Positions 1 to 5,813 of a DNA stretch of 10,779 nt are shown one piece after another. The translations under genes and the position numbers were made by a program. Below the pieces are notes generated by a model. The model was not told the DNA's origin and made no database searches. It worked only from the letters and a program-made list of their open reading frames with translations. The stretch comes from JANWYU01 sp964655485 (GTDB taxonomy: Bacteria; Bdellovibrionota; Bdellovibrionia; Bdellovibrionales; Bdellovibrionaceae): NCBI GenBank assembly GCA_964655485.1, contig CAZZMS010000005.1, positions 1-10,779 of the forward strand. The letters run 5' to 3'. Each line of letters begins with the position of its first letter. Position 1 is the first letter of the stretch.

Positions 1-888
1 GTGTACTTCAGACATTCGCGGAGCTAAGGAACCTACGCTTCCCTCGTTACCCGGGCTATACAAAAAGCCGTCATCAGTAACTAATATCACAAATCGGCTA
101 TGCCCTTGACCCCAGGGGGATTTCGCAGCATCAATTAATGCACGCATCGAATTTTCGTTAAGATCACTGCCCCCCGGATCGAGGCCAATCCCTTTGAGCG
201 CTTTCAGTTCTTGAATTTCTTTAATCAGTAGCTCAACTTCAATCTCCGACTCAGGTTTCGCCGGGTCGTTCAAATAAAAACGCTGACAGTGTTTGACAGT
301 GTAATCACCAAAAGTCATGGTGCACATACGCGTTTTGTAGCCCTTCCCACGAGTGTCTCGAATGAAGTTGATGAGACTGCGCTTGGCTGATTCAATAGTC
401 GGAGTCATGGAGCCCGTGACATCCACAGCAAAAATAATATCAGCGACTTGCTGATTCACCTGACTTTCAGACTTAGCATCAAAATCGCTGATCAGTTGCC
501 CATCTTCCCGCAACTCCAAATCGCTCTTGGGATCAAAGTCGGTAATGACCCGGCCTTGCGGGTCTAGCACTTGAAATTGTACGGTGGTAACGTTGCGCTC
601 GAGATCCTCTTGTTGAAAAATCGCCTCTGGCTTGAGAGGTGAAAAGGATTTCTCCATGACCAACTCGTGGCGAGGTTGACTCACCAAAAGTTGCGAGTCA
701 GACAAACCACTGATGTCTTGAAACTGAACTGGAGAGCAACTCAGTAACAAAGAGCTTAAGCCAAATAACAGAAGACCTAGCGAGCTTTGGGACGGCACCA
801 CATCTTGGGTGACCCACTTGCCCCTTGTGAATTGAACAAGGTTCTGATTTTTCCGAGGCCTAACTCCAATACGTGGGATCTTAAGCAT
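1..888 (-). CDS. VWA-domain lipoprotein, 3'-truncated by window edge
   Basis: The frame is open from the ATG at 888 to the left edge (296 codons, no stop), so the C-terminus lies outside. A GGGGAGG Shine-Dalgarno sits 5 nt before the ATG. A hydrophobic stretch at residues 36-50 ends in the lipobox LLSC (Cys51), implying a lipid-anchored envelope protein. The 35-residue basic n-region is unusually long, but the only later candidates, GTG codons at residues 30-31, would leave no positive charge. Residues about 103-135 resemble the strand-rich segment that precedes VWA domains in VWFA-related proteins, with two similar units, DFDPKSD and DFDAKSE. The von Willebrand A domain starts near residue 148. 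Its metal-ion site is DVTGS (156-160, a DxTxS form), with GGSDLNEN near 239-246 and the strand RFVILVTDDG (265-274) carrying the last acidic site. VWA domains bind protein ligands through a divalent metal. The ligand is unknown, and no neighbour hints at one. The domain call is firm; the function is open. Confidence 0.85.
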   Translation of the reverse strand, partial: MLKIPRIGVRPRKNQNLVQFTRGKWVTQDVVPSQSSLGLLLFGLSSLLLSCSPVQFQDISGLSDSQLLVSQPRHELVMEKSFSPLKPEAIFQQEDLERNVTTVQFQVLDPQGRVITDFDPKSDLELREDGQLISDFDAKSESQVNQQVADIIFAVDVTGSMTPTIESAKRSLINFIRDTRGKGYKTRMCTMTFGDYTVKHCQRFYLNDPAKPESEIEVELLIKEIQELKALKGIGLDPGGSDLNENSMRALIDAAKSPWGQGHSRFVILVTDDGFLYSPGNEGSVGSLAPRMSEVH

Positions 889-928
889 ATTGACCTCCCC
901 AAAGCCTTCTAACCAAACTCTATGCCAG

Positions 929-960
929 GCTTATGAAAAAGCCTTTTGTCCCGCTTTTTC
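929..960 (-). promoter_or_regulatory. Alternative hairpins in presumed 5' leader of the VWA lipoprotein gene
   Basis: Two mutually exclusive inverted repeats overlap here. GAAAAAGC (935-942) pairs perfectly with GCTTTTTC (953-960) over 8 bp around a 10-nt loop. GGCTT (929-933) pairs with AAGCC (939-943). They lie about 40-70 nt upstream of the start codon at 888. They could form a leader structure, or a weak terminator for transcription on either strand. The pairing is seen directly; any regulatory role is inference, and the stems are AT-rich. Confidence 0.25.
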
Positions 961-1203
961 AAAGACTTGAGGAGAGTCGGTCCTTACTTGCGATTTTCTA
1001 AAAAATGCCCAAGCCCTGAACAACCTCCCCTTTTGCCTTTCAGCTAGCCTTGAAGCCCCCTACGAAGGTTGAGCACGAGATGAAATTTATTCGATTCTCC
1101 AAACTTTTGGATGACTGGCGATAAATCCTATCCGACTTTTTGAAAAATCTGATCACACAGAGGACAAACTGGTCATTCTTCACCCTGTCACACAAAAAAA
1201 CAC

Positions 1204-1233
1204 TGGTTATTTGCTAATCACTTTTTCTAGAAT
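1204..1233 (+). promoter_or_regulatory. Candidate sigma70-type promoter of the PhoD-like gene
   Basis: TAGAAT (1228-1233) matches the -10 consensus at five of six positions. The poor -35 match TGGTTA (1204-1209) lies 18 nt upstream. Transcription would begin near 1240, giving a leader of about 60 nt that includes the hairpin at 1265-1277 and the GGGAGG Shine-Dalgarno. The weak -35 keeps confidence low. Confidence 0.3.
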
Positions 1234-1302
1234 AAGAAACACCAAAAAAAATTATCAGGGGACACTCCAAGGGAGTTCCATGGCATCGGCGGGAGGGATA
1301 AT

Positions 1303-2460
1303 ATGCTGCACTCTTTTTTCTTTCTGAGTTACTACCGGCTTAGCTTCTTTTTTCTTTCATTAACCCTGACTCTGGCGTGTTCTTCAAAACCTGAAGTCCA
1401 GGTGCTTTTGCCCACCTCCGCTCAACATGGCTCCCAAAGCTCCACCCTTCAAGCTCAATTCCAAGCCATTGAGTCTCTTTCACCCAACGCCAGCCTCAGG
1501 ATCAGGGGCCCTCTTACGAAAATCGCTTTCGGCTCATGTATGGACCAGAATCTTCCTACCCCCATCTGGAAGGCCTTAAATGCCGAAGCAGAAACGGATC
1601 TTTTTATTGCCCTAGGGGACATCGTATATGCCTCTTGGCCCGAAGTGAAACCTATTCATCAGGCTTATCTGAAACAAATCCAAAATCACCCTGAGCTGGT
1701 CACCTTCCGAAAAAAAGTTCCTTGGATAGGGATTTGGGATGATCATGACTACGGAATTAACGATGGAGGGGGAGAACATCCGGAATATGAGGAGGCCAAA
1801 GAAAGTCTTCTCGCCTTCCTACCCAACGTGAAAAAAATGATCCCTGAAGATAGAAAGCGTGGCCTTTATTATTCCGTGATCATTGGTCAAAAACCAAAAA
1901 CCATACAAATCATCGTTCTCGACGTACGTAGCTTTAAAAGCCCGTGGGTCACCCACCCAGCTGCCCATCCTATGCGCCGTTATCAGCCCGCCGCCGATTC
2001 TAGCCTCACTCTGCTTGGCGAAGAGCAATGGAAGTGGCTTGAAGAAGAATTCCTGAAGCCTGCTAACGTGAGACTGTTAGTTAGTTCGATTCAGGTGCTT
2101 CCTACTGAGCATGGATTTGAAAAGTGGGCCAACTTTCCTCACGAGCGCCAGCGCCTCTTAAAAATGATTGAGGTGCGAGGAATTAAAAACCTTTTTATTC
2201 TCTCTGGTGATCGCCACTTTGCTGAAGTATCTCGCTTAAAGCTGAACAAAAAACAAAGCCTTGTCGAATTTACCAGCTCAGGGCTCAATAAGGAAAGTAA
2301 CTTGACTCAGGAAGTAAATCCTCTACGCTTGCCTGGATCCGCTTTTTTTAAAGCAAATTATGGCCTCATCACGGTGGATTACATAAAAAAACAGCTTCGT
2401 TACCAAACCAAAGATGCCCAAGGCGAAGTCCGTTTCGATAAAACGTTTTCGTTTCGTTAA
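1303..2460 (+). CDS. PhoD-like metallophosphatase lipoprotein
   Basis: This 385-residue protein starts at an ATG preceded by GGGAGG with 6-nt spacing. The N-terminus is an aromatic-rich signal sequence ending in lipobox LTLAC (Cys26), so it should be exported and lipid-anchored. The rest follows the PhoD-like metallophosphatase family in order: FGSC (76-79), LGDIVY (104-109, metal-binding Asp106), WDDHDYG (145-151), LDVRSFK (206-212), LGEEQWKWLEEE (238-249) and the C-terminal SGDRHFAE (301-308, metal-binding DRH). FTSSGLN (323-329) is also typical. Family members are metal-dependent (commonly Ca/Fe) phosphomonoesterases or phosphodiesterases acting outside the cytoplasm. The substrate cannot be read from sequence. 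It stands alone, divergent from the VWA lipoprotein and convergent with the coiled-coil gene. Classic secreted PhoD uses a Tat signal; here no twin-arginine is present and the export signal is of the lipoprotein type. Confidence 0.88.
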   Translation: MLHSFFFLSYYRLSFFFLSLTLTLACSSKPEVQVLLPTSAQHGSQSSTLQAQFQAIESLSPNASLRIRGPLTKIAFGSCMDQNLPTPIWKALNAEAETDLFIALGDIVYASWPEVKPIHQAYLKQIQNHPELVTFRKKVPWIGIWDDHDYGINDGGGEHPEYEEAKESLLAFLPNVKKMIPEDRKRGLYYSVIIGQKPKTIQIIVLDVRSFKSPWVTHPAAHPMRRYQPAADSSLTLLGEEQWKWLEEEFLKPANVRLLVSSIQVLPTEHGFEKWANFPHERQRLLKMIEVRGIKNLFILSGDRHFAEVSRLKLNKKQSLVEFTSSGLNKESNLTQEVNPLRLPGSAFFKANYGLITVDYIKKQLRYQTKDAQGEVRFDKTFSFR

Positions 2461-2745
2461 AATATTAGAAATATCAAAAAAATCAGTTTTTGTTGTTTTG
2501 CCCTCTATGGGCTTTTTCGTTTCGGCCCGGGGCACGCCCTCCGTGGCTCAGCTGCAAAGGGCTTTCGCCCTTGGCCATCCATGGTGCAGAGGCCTCCGGG
2601 CGAAAGAAAAAGCCCATAGAGATAACGAACTCAAAGGCACTGATTCTTCGGATTTTTCAAAAGTTTAACTCCTGTATACCGAGAGTACAGCCTTATCTGG
2701 GAATATAAAAATAAATCCCAAGTGCATTTCAATTTAAGCCCGGCA
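2461..2745. other. Convergent intergenic region dominated by a long palindrome
   Basis: This 285-bp gap lies between two genes that converge. Most of it is the palindromic element at 2481-2645 listed separately. The remainder is AT-rich. It contains a small hairpin CTGTA (2672-2676)/TACAG (2686-2690) and a weak TGGGA (2698-2702)/TCCCA (2716-2720) pairing. Open frames through here run across the palindrome and look spurious. Confidence 0.6.
2481..2645. repeat. Long imperfect palindrome, possible REP/MITE-like element or bidirectional terminator
   Basis: The outer core pairs CTCTATGGGCTTTTTC (2503-2518) with GAAAAAGCCCATAGAG (2606-2621), 16 bp without mismatch. Pairing continues inward: TTTCG (2520-2524) with CGAAA (2601-2605), and CCCGG (2526-2530) with CCGGG (2596-2600), with single-base bulges. 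Inside, CTGCA (2552-2556) pairs with TGCAG (2585-2589). AAGGGC (2557-2562) and GCCCTT (2567-2572) form a tetraloop hairpin. Outside, AATCAGT (2481-2487) is mirrored by ACTGATT (2639-2645) at nearly equal distances. Read on the minus strand, the outer box runs straight into a T tract (2475-2482 on plus is CAAAAAAA). On the plus strand, TTTTT follows at 2653-2657. Its place between two gene ends suits a bidirectional terminator. The length, GC-rich centre and nested symmetry also suit a dispersed palindromic repeat. No second copy is in the window. Confidence 0.7.
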
Positions 2746-3888
2746 CTAGCGAGAAAGACTGCGTTTGGCTTCCTCTTTAATTCTTGCGGTTTCCAGACGA
2801 ATTTTTTCCGTCTCCAGCTCGGTACGTAGGGACTCCAAAGATAATTTTTTTCTCTCCCACTGGCTCTGACTGGTTTTCAAGCGACTTTCTAGCTTTTCTC
2901 GCTCTTTACGCACTTTTTGAATCTCCTCTTTCACTTTTGCTTCTTCCTGCTCGAAGTTTTTCATCTGCTCTTCATAGCGGCGAAGCTCCTCTTCCATTCG
3001 CATTTTTTCCTGAGTTATTTGAGCCACCTCTTTTTCGCTTTGGCCTTTGAACCGCTCAAAATCCATACGCCTTTGGTGATATTGTTTCTGATCTTTTTCA
3101 ACGCGTTTTTTTAATTCATTGAGGTTTTTTTGCTCTTGCTGTTTTTTGCTTTCCAGCTCAGCCTGAGATTTTTTTATTTGCTCCAGCTCCTCTTCTCGCT
3201 TTTTTTGATCCTGCTGCAATCGTTTTTGCTCCTCTTCGAGAGCTTTTAGTTGGCTAGCGAGACTCACAGATGCCTGCTCGAGTTTCTCTTTCTCCGCATC
3301 AAGCTGAGCTTGCAGCTTTTGCTGCTGCATTTTCACCCGCTCTTGGTCAGCTTTGGCTTTTTCAAGCTCCGCTTGTTTTCTTTCTCGCTCTAAGCGCAGC
3401 TGCTCTTGTCGCTTGAGCCCTTCTTCTTGTCGCTTACTTAGCTCTTGAGTTTCCTTGGTTAAGCGTTCCTTCTCTTGCATGAGGCGCTGCAACTCCTGTT
3501 CCCGAGACTGTAGTTCCTTATTTTTTTGCTCAAAATCCGCTTGCAACTTCTCATGCCTTTGTTGCAAAGCGCGATTTTGCTCCTCAAGGGCTTTAATTTT
3601 CTCTTGGGTTAAACGAGTTTGCTGGACCGCTTTTTCTATCTCCAACTCAAGTCTTGCGTTTTTTTGTTCCAGCTCGGCTTTTTTCTTTTTGCTCTCAGCC
3701 TCTAACTTATCCCACTGCGCTTGAGTGGCCTTGGATTCAGCCTGCGCCACTTCCCAACGTTTTTGACTCTGATCGACCTTTTTTTGCCATTCCTGAACCT
3801 CGAGCTCCACAGCCTGCAAATTGGCCTTTCTGACCTCCCCATCCACATCTTGAGCTAAAGCTAAACTCACTAAAGTTGACCACAGCAT
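2746..3888 (-). CDS. Exported protein made almost entirely of coiled coil
   Basis: This 380-residue protein starts at an ATG with a strong AAGGAGG 4 nt upstream. The first 12 residues (MLWSTLVSLALA) look like a very short signal peptide with cleavage at ALA|QD; it lacks the usual basic n-region. From about residue 20 to 380 the chain is an unbroken run of E/K/Q/R-rich heptads with regular Leu and Met positions and essentially no Gly or Pro. This predicts one long coiled coil or single alpha-helix, tens of nanometres long if fully extended. No globular domain, membrane anchor or lipobox is visible. Such proteins in deltaproteobacteria-like genomes are usually structural periplasmic or surface proteins, or TolA-like spacers. 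None of those identities can be assigned from composition alone, and database hits to other coiled coils would be misleading. It is monocistronic, convergent with the PhoD-like gene, with the tRNA upstream in the opposite direction. Confidence 0.75.
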   Translation of the reverse strand: MLWSTLVSLALAQDVDGEVRKANLQAVELEVQEWQKKVDQSQKRWEVAQAESKATQAQWDKLEAESKKKKAELEQKNARLELEIEKAVQQTRLTQEKIKALEEQNRALQQRHEKLQADFEQKNKELQSREQELQRLMQEKERLTKETQELSKRQEEGLKRQEQLRLERERKQAELEKAKADQERVKMQQQKLQAQLDAEKEKLEQASVSLASQLKALEEEQKRLQQDQKKREEELEQIKKSQAELESKKQQEQKNLNELKKRVEKDQKQYHQRRMDFERFKGQSEKEVAQITQEKMRMEEELRRYEEQMKNFEQEEAKVKEEIQKVRKEREKLESRLKTSQSQWERKKLSLESLRTELETEKIRLETARIKEEAKRSLSR

Positions 3889-4059
3889 ACTTCCTCCTTG
3901 GGTAGATAGACTTGATGTTCGGGTTTTTAACCAGCCTCGGCAGCGGGCTCAACGAACAAAATACGTCCCAAACTTCTTAACTTCTAGTTTAGTACAAGGT
4001 GGTAGAGTGATGCGAGAAGCTTTTCACCAGCGCAGACGAAAGCAGAGGTATATCAGCTT

Positions 4060-4065
4060 TTGACA
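4060..4065 (+). promoter_or_regulatory. Candidate -35 box upstream of tRNA-Arg
   Basis: A perfect TTGACA lies 57 nt before the mature tRNA 5' end. At 17-18 nt spacing the region (about 4083-4089) reads AAAAGTA, a poor -10, so the promoter assignment is tentative. A run of eight T (4073-4080) fills the spacer. An 8-bp palindrome ACCTAGGT (4095-4102) lies between this and the tRNA. Confidence 0.3.
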
Positions 4066-4122
4066 GACGGTCTTTTTTTTGGAAAAGTAACCCTACCTAG
4101 GTCAAGGATTTCTTCTTTCAGC

Positions 4123-4199
4123 GGTCGCGTAGCTCAGCTGGATAGAGCAACTGCCTTCTAAGCAGTAGGTCGCACGTTCGAGTCGTGCCGCGATCGCCA
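4123..4199 (+). tRNA. tRNA-Arg (anticodon UCU)
   Basis: A full cloverleaf can be drawn. The acceptor GGTCGCG (4123-4129) pairs with CGCGATC (4189-4195) with one G-U pair. U8-A9 are TA. The D arm is GCTC/GAGC with GG in the loop. The anticodon stem is ACTGC/GCAGT around loop CTTCTAA, giving anticodon TCT at 4157-4159. The variable loop is AGGTC. The T arm GCACG/CGTGC encloses TTCGAGT. The discriminator is G (4196), and CCA (4197-4199) is encoded in the gene. It reads AGA, and AGG by wobble. It lies tail to tail with rlmH, only 10 nt away, and no intrinsic terminator follows it. Confidence 0.96.
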
Positions 4200-4209
4200 G
4201 TTTAAACGT

Positions 4210-4674
4210 TCACTCATGATGGTAGGGATGCCCATGAATCAAGGTGAGAGCACGGTAGATCTGCTCAGCCGCCACGACCAAAGCTACTTGATGATTAAGC
4301 ACCCACGGGCTCATGCTTACAACAAGATCAGCCTTTTTCCTGAGTTCCTCCGACACCCCGTAAGCACCGCCGATGACAAAAGCTAGAGCTTTAGCCCCCC
4401 GATTCTCCAATCTTTGAATCTCTCCTGCCCATTGCTCACTGCTCATAGTTTTACCGCGCTCATCAAAAAGAATAAGCACAGAACTCGCTGGAATGACTTT
4501 AGAGATCCGCTCACTTTCCTCGGCTCTTTTGATGGTCAATTCTTCAGACCTAGCGGGTGTTACTAAAACAAAATCCCATTTGCGCCACTGACGGATTTTT
4601 TCCCCATACTCTGCAAGAGCAGCTTGTACCCAACTTGATTTACCTGACAAAGGGCTGATTAAAACGTACTTCAC
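4210..4674 (-). CDS. rlmH: RlmH, 23S rRNA pseudouridine-1915 N3-methyltransferase
   Basis: At 154 residues it matches the family length (about 155). RlmH is a SPOUT methyltransferase that uses S-adenosylmethionine to methylate pseudouridine 1915 in helix 69 of 23S rRNA, acting on assembled 70S ribosomes. The trefoil-knot motifs are clear: LFDERGK (69-75), FVIGGAYGVS (99-108), and the C-terminal block with HQ (128-129), EQIYRA (137-142) and the ending GHPYHHE. The N-terminus is more divergent (GKSSW at 11-15). The start is a GTG at 4674 with AGGTG just upstream, overlapping the end of the previous gene; only 5 nt separate it from the NadD-RsfS stop, so the two are co-transcribed and probably translationally coupled. 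Its stop lies 10 nt from the tRNA gene on the other strand, with no terminator between. Confidence 0.93.
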   Translation of the reverse strand: MKYVLISPLSGKSSWVQAALAEYGEKIRQWRKWDFVLVTPARSEELTIKRAEESERISKVIPASSVLILFDERGKTMSSEQWAGEIQRLENRGAKALAFVIGGAYGVSEELRKKADLVVSMSPWVLNHQVALVVAAEQIYRALTLIHGHPYHHE

Positions 4675-4679
4675 TTCAC

Positions 4680-5690
4680 CTACTTTATCTCACTTCCTGC
4701 GGGTAACAGATCCTCAAGCTTATACACTCGACGGGTATTATCCTCAAAGAGATGAATCATGATATTTCCGTAATCCATGACCACCCAGTTCCCCGTATCC
4801 AAACCCTCCTGAGCCACGGGTAACAAGGAATACCGTTTTTTTAATTCCAACATCGTGTATTCTGCCGATTGACTCACGTGACGAGACGAGGTTCCCGAGG
4901 CTATTACGACAAAATCGGCAATCCCTTGAGCCTGGCGCAGATCAAAACGACGGATATCAAAAAGTTTACGATCCTCCAACAAGCCCACCACCTCAGTAAG
5001 TAGGGCCTCATCAGACGCCGCTTTAGGACGTAAGCCTGCATAGAGTTGGTGTTCGAGAATATAGTTCTGAACGGGCAAGGGAACATGGGCCACATCTTGT
5101 TTACCCTGACTGTAAAGCCGCCGAATATCTGTGGAGGAAATTGCTACTTCGGGAATGCTGGTGACTATCAACTTTTTTCCTGTGCTTAACTCAAATTCAT
5201 TAAACTGGGAGCGAGCCACCAAATCTTGTAAAAACTCGGGTAATTCGGTGGCTCGGTAAGGTAGTGGCCAACCGGGACGACTTGTCACAACGAGGTGCAC
5301 CTGGGTGATGATGTCCTGCCAGTTTTTCCACTCGTTGAGTCGCTCAAGATTATCCACCCCAATAAGTAAGTAGAGCTCAGTCTCATCCCCAGCAAGCTTT
5401 TGCCATTCCTTGATAGAATCGATGGTGTAACTGGGGGCTGGGCGCTTCAATTCCCCATCCCATACCTCAACCAAATCTCGCAATTCCTCAAAAGCTAAAC
5501 GGGTCATGTGGTAACGATGCTCCGACGCGATCGTTAAATCGGAGCCCACTGACTTTAAGGGGTTTTGCAGGTTAGGAATGACGATTACTTGATGCAAACC
5601 CAGTTTCCTAGTCACCGAGCGAACCAAGCTAACATGTCCCATATGTGGAGGGTTAAAACTCCCTCCGAAAAGACCGATTTTTCTTTTCAT
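4680..5690 (-). CDS. nadD-rsfS: Fused nicotinate-nucleotide adenylyltransferase (NadD) and ribosomal silencing factor (RsfS)
   Basis: One uninterrupted 336-residue frame carries two proteins that are normally separate. Residues 1 to about 220 are NadD, which transfers AMP from ATP to nicotinate mononucleotide in NAD synthesis. It shows the nucleotidyltransferase motif GGSFNPPHMGH (9-19), PSYTIDS (86-92), GVDNLERLNEW (111-121) and ISSTDIR (184-190). Residues about 227-336 are RsfS, which binds L14 and blocks subunit joining when nutrients are scarce. It shows ADFVVIASGTSSRHV (258-272), WVVMDYGNIMIHLF (302-315) and YKLEDLL (323-329). The linker is only a few residues long, around RPKAASD (221-227). 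Both halves keep their motifs, so both are probably active. I prefer the ATG at 5690, with AAAGGA 8 nt upstream; the GTG at 5693 directly before it would add one residue. It lies downstream of obgE and 5 nt before rlmH. Confidence 0.93.
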   Translation of the reverse strand: MKRKIGLFGGSFNPPHMGHVSLVRSVTRKLGLHQVIVIPNLQNPLKSVGSDLTIASEHRYHMTRLAFEELRDLVEVWDGELKRPAPSYTIDSIKEWQKLAGDETELYLLIGVDNLERLNEWKNWQDIITQVHLVVTSRPGWPLPYRATELPEFLQDLVARSQFNEFELSTGKKLIVTSIPEVAISSTDIRRLYSQGKQDVAHVPLPVQNYILEHQLYAGLRPKAASDEALLTEVVGLLEDRKLFDIRRFDLRQAQGIADFVVIASGTSSRHVSQSAEYTMLELKKRYSLLPVAQEGLDTGNWVVMDYGNIMIHLFEDNTRRVYKLEDLLPAGSEIK

Positions 5691-5739
5691 CACCTCTGTC
5701 CTTTACTCAAAAAATCTCCGTTTTGATACCTTCTTTCGC

Positions 5740-5811
5740 AGAGCTTGTGCTCTCCAACCAACATGCTGACCCGAAACCCAGCCTTCATAGCAAAATGTTA
5801 TCTGCATAACA
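5740..5811 (-). promoter_or_regulatory. Two hairpins in the obgE to nadD-rsfS gap
   Basis: Directly after the obgE stop, TGTTAT (5796-5801) pairs with ATAACA (5806-5811) around a 4-nt loop. On the minus strand this is followed by TTTTG, resembling a weak AT-rich terminator or attenuator. Further on, AGAGC (5740-5744) pairs with GCTCT (5749-5753) around another tetraloop. The 123-nt gap is larger than the 5-nt gap after it, so expression of nadD-rsfS may be partly separated from obgE. No good promoter was seen here. Confidence 0.35.
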
Positions 5812-5813
5812 AC

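Larger units (their letters stand above)
889..1302. other. Divergent intergenic region, 414 bp
   Basis: This gap separates two lipoprotein genes transcribed away from each other and should hold both promoters. I found no credible small coding frame with a ribosome binding site; for example, the ATG at 1080 gives only 14 codons. I also found no tRNA-like or recognisable riboswitch fold. The visible items are the competing hairpins near 929-960, a -10-like box at 1228-1233, and a short hairpin ACTCC-AAG-GGAGT (1265-1277) just upstream of the Shine-Dalgarno of the phosphatase gene. Confidence 0.6.

Noticed and set aside
1204..1216. Sigma54-like GG/GC elements upstream of the PhoD-like gene
   Set aside because: The spacing between the TGG and TTGC elements is only 4 nt, far from the fixed -24/-12 spacing.
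2414..2708. Overlapping plus-strand frames of 84 and 72 codons across the palindrome
   Set aside because: Both run straight through the long inverted repeat, overlap the end of the PhoD-like gene or have no proper Shine-Dalgarno, and their composition follows the repeat rather than a protein.
3455..3724. Cys/Ser-rich plus-strand frame opposite the coiled-coil gene
   Set aside because: It is the complement of the E/K/Q-rich heptad codons; the composition bias explains the open frame.
4073..4080. T8 tract as an intrinsic terminator upstream of the tRNA
   Set aside because: No stable stem precedes it on the plus strand, and no plus-strand gene ends nearby to need it.
4123..4300. tRNA-Arg 3' end as an integration site of a mobile element
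   Set aside because: The next gene is housekeeping rlmH. There is no integrase, no direct repeat of the tRNA end, and no change in gene content typical of an island.
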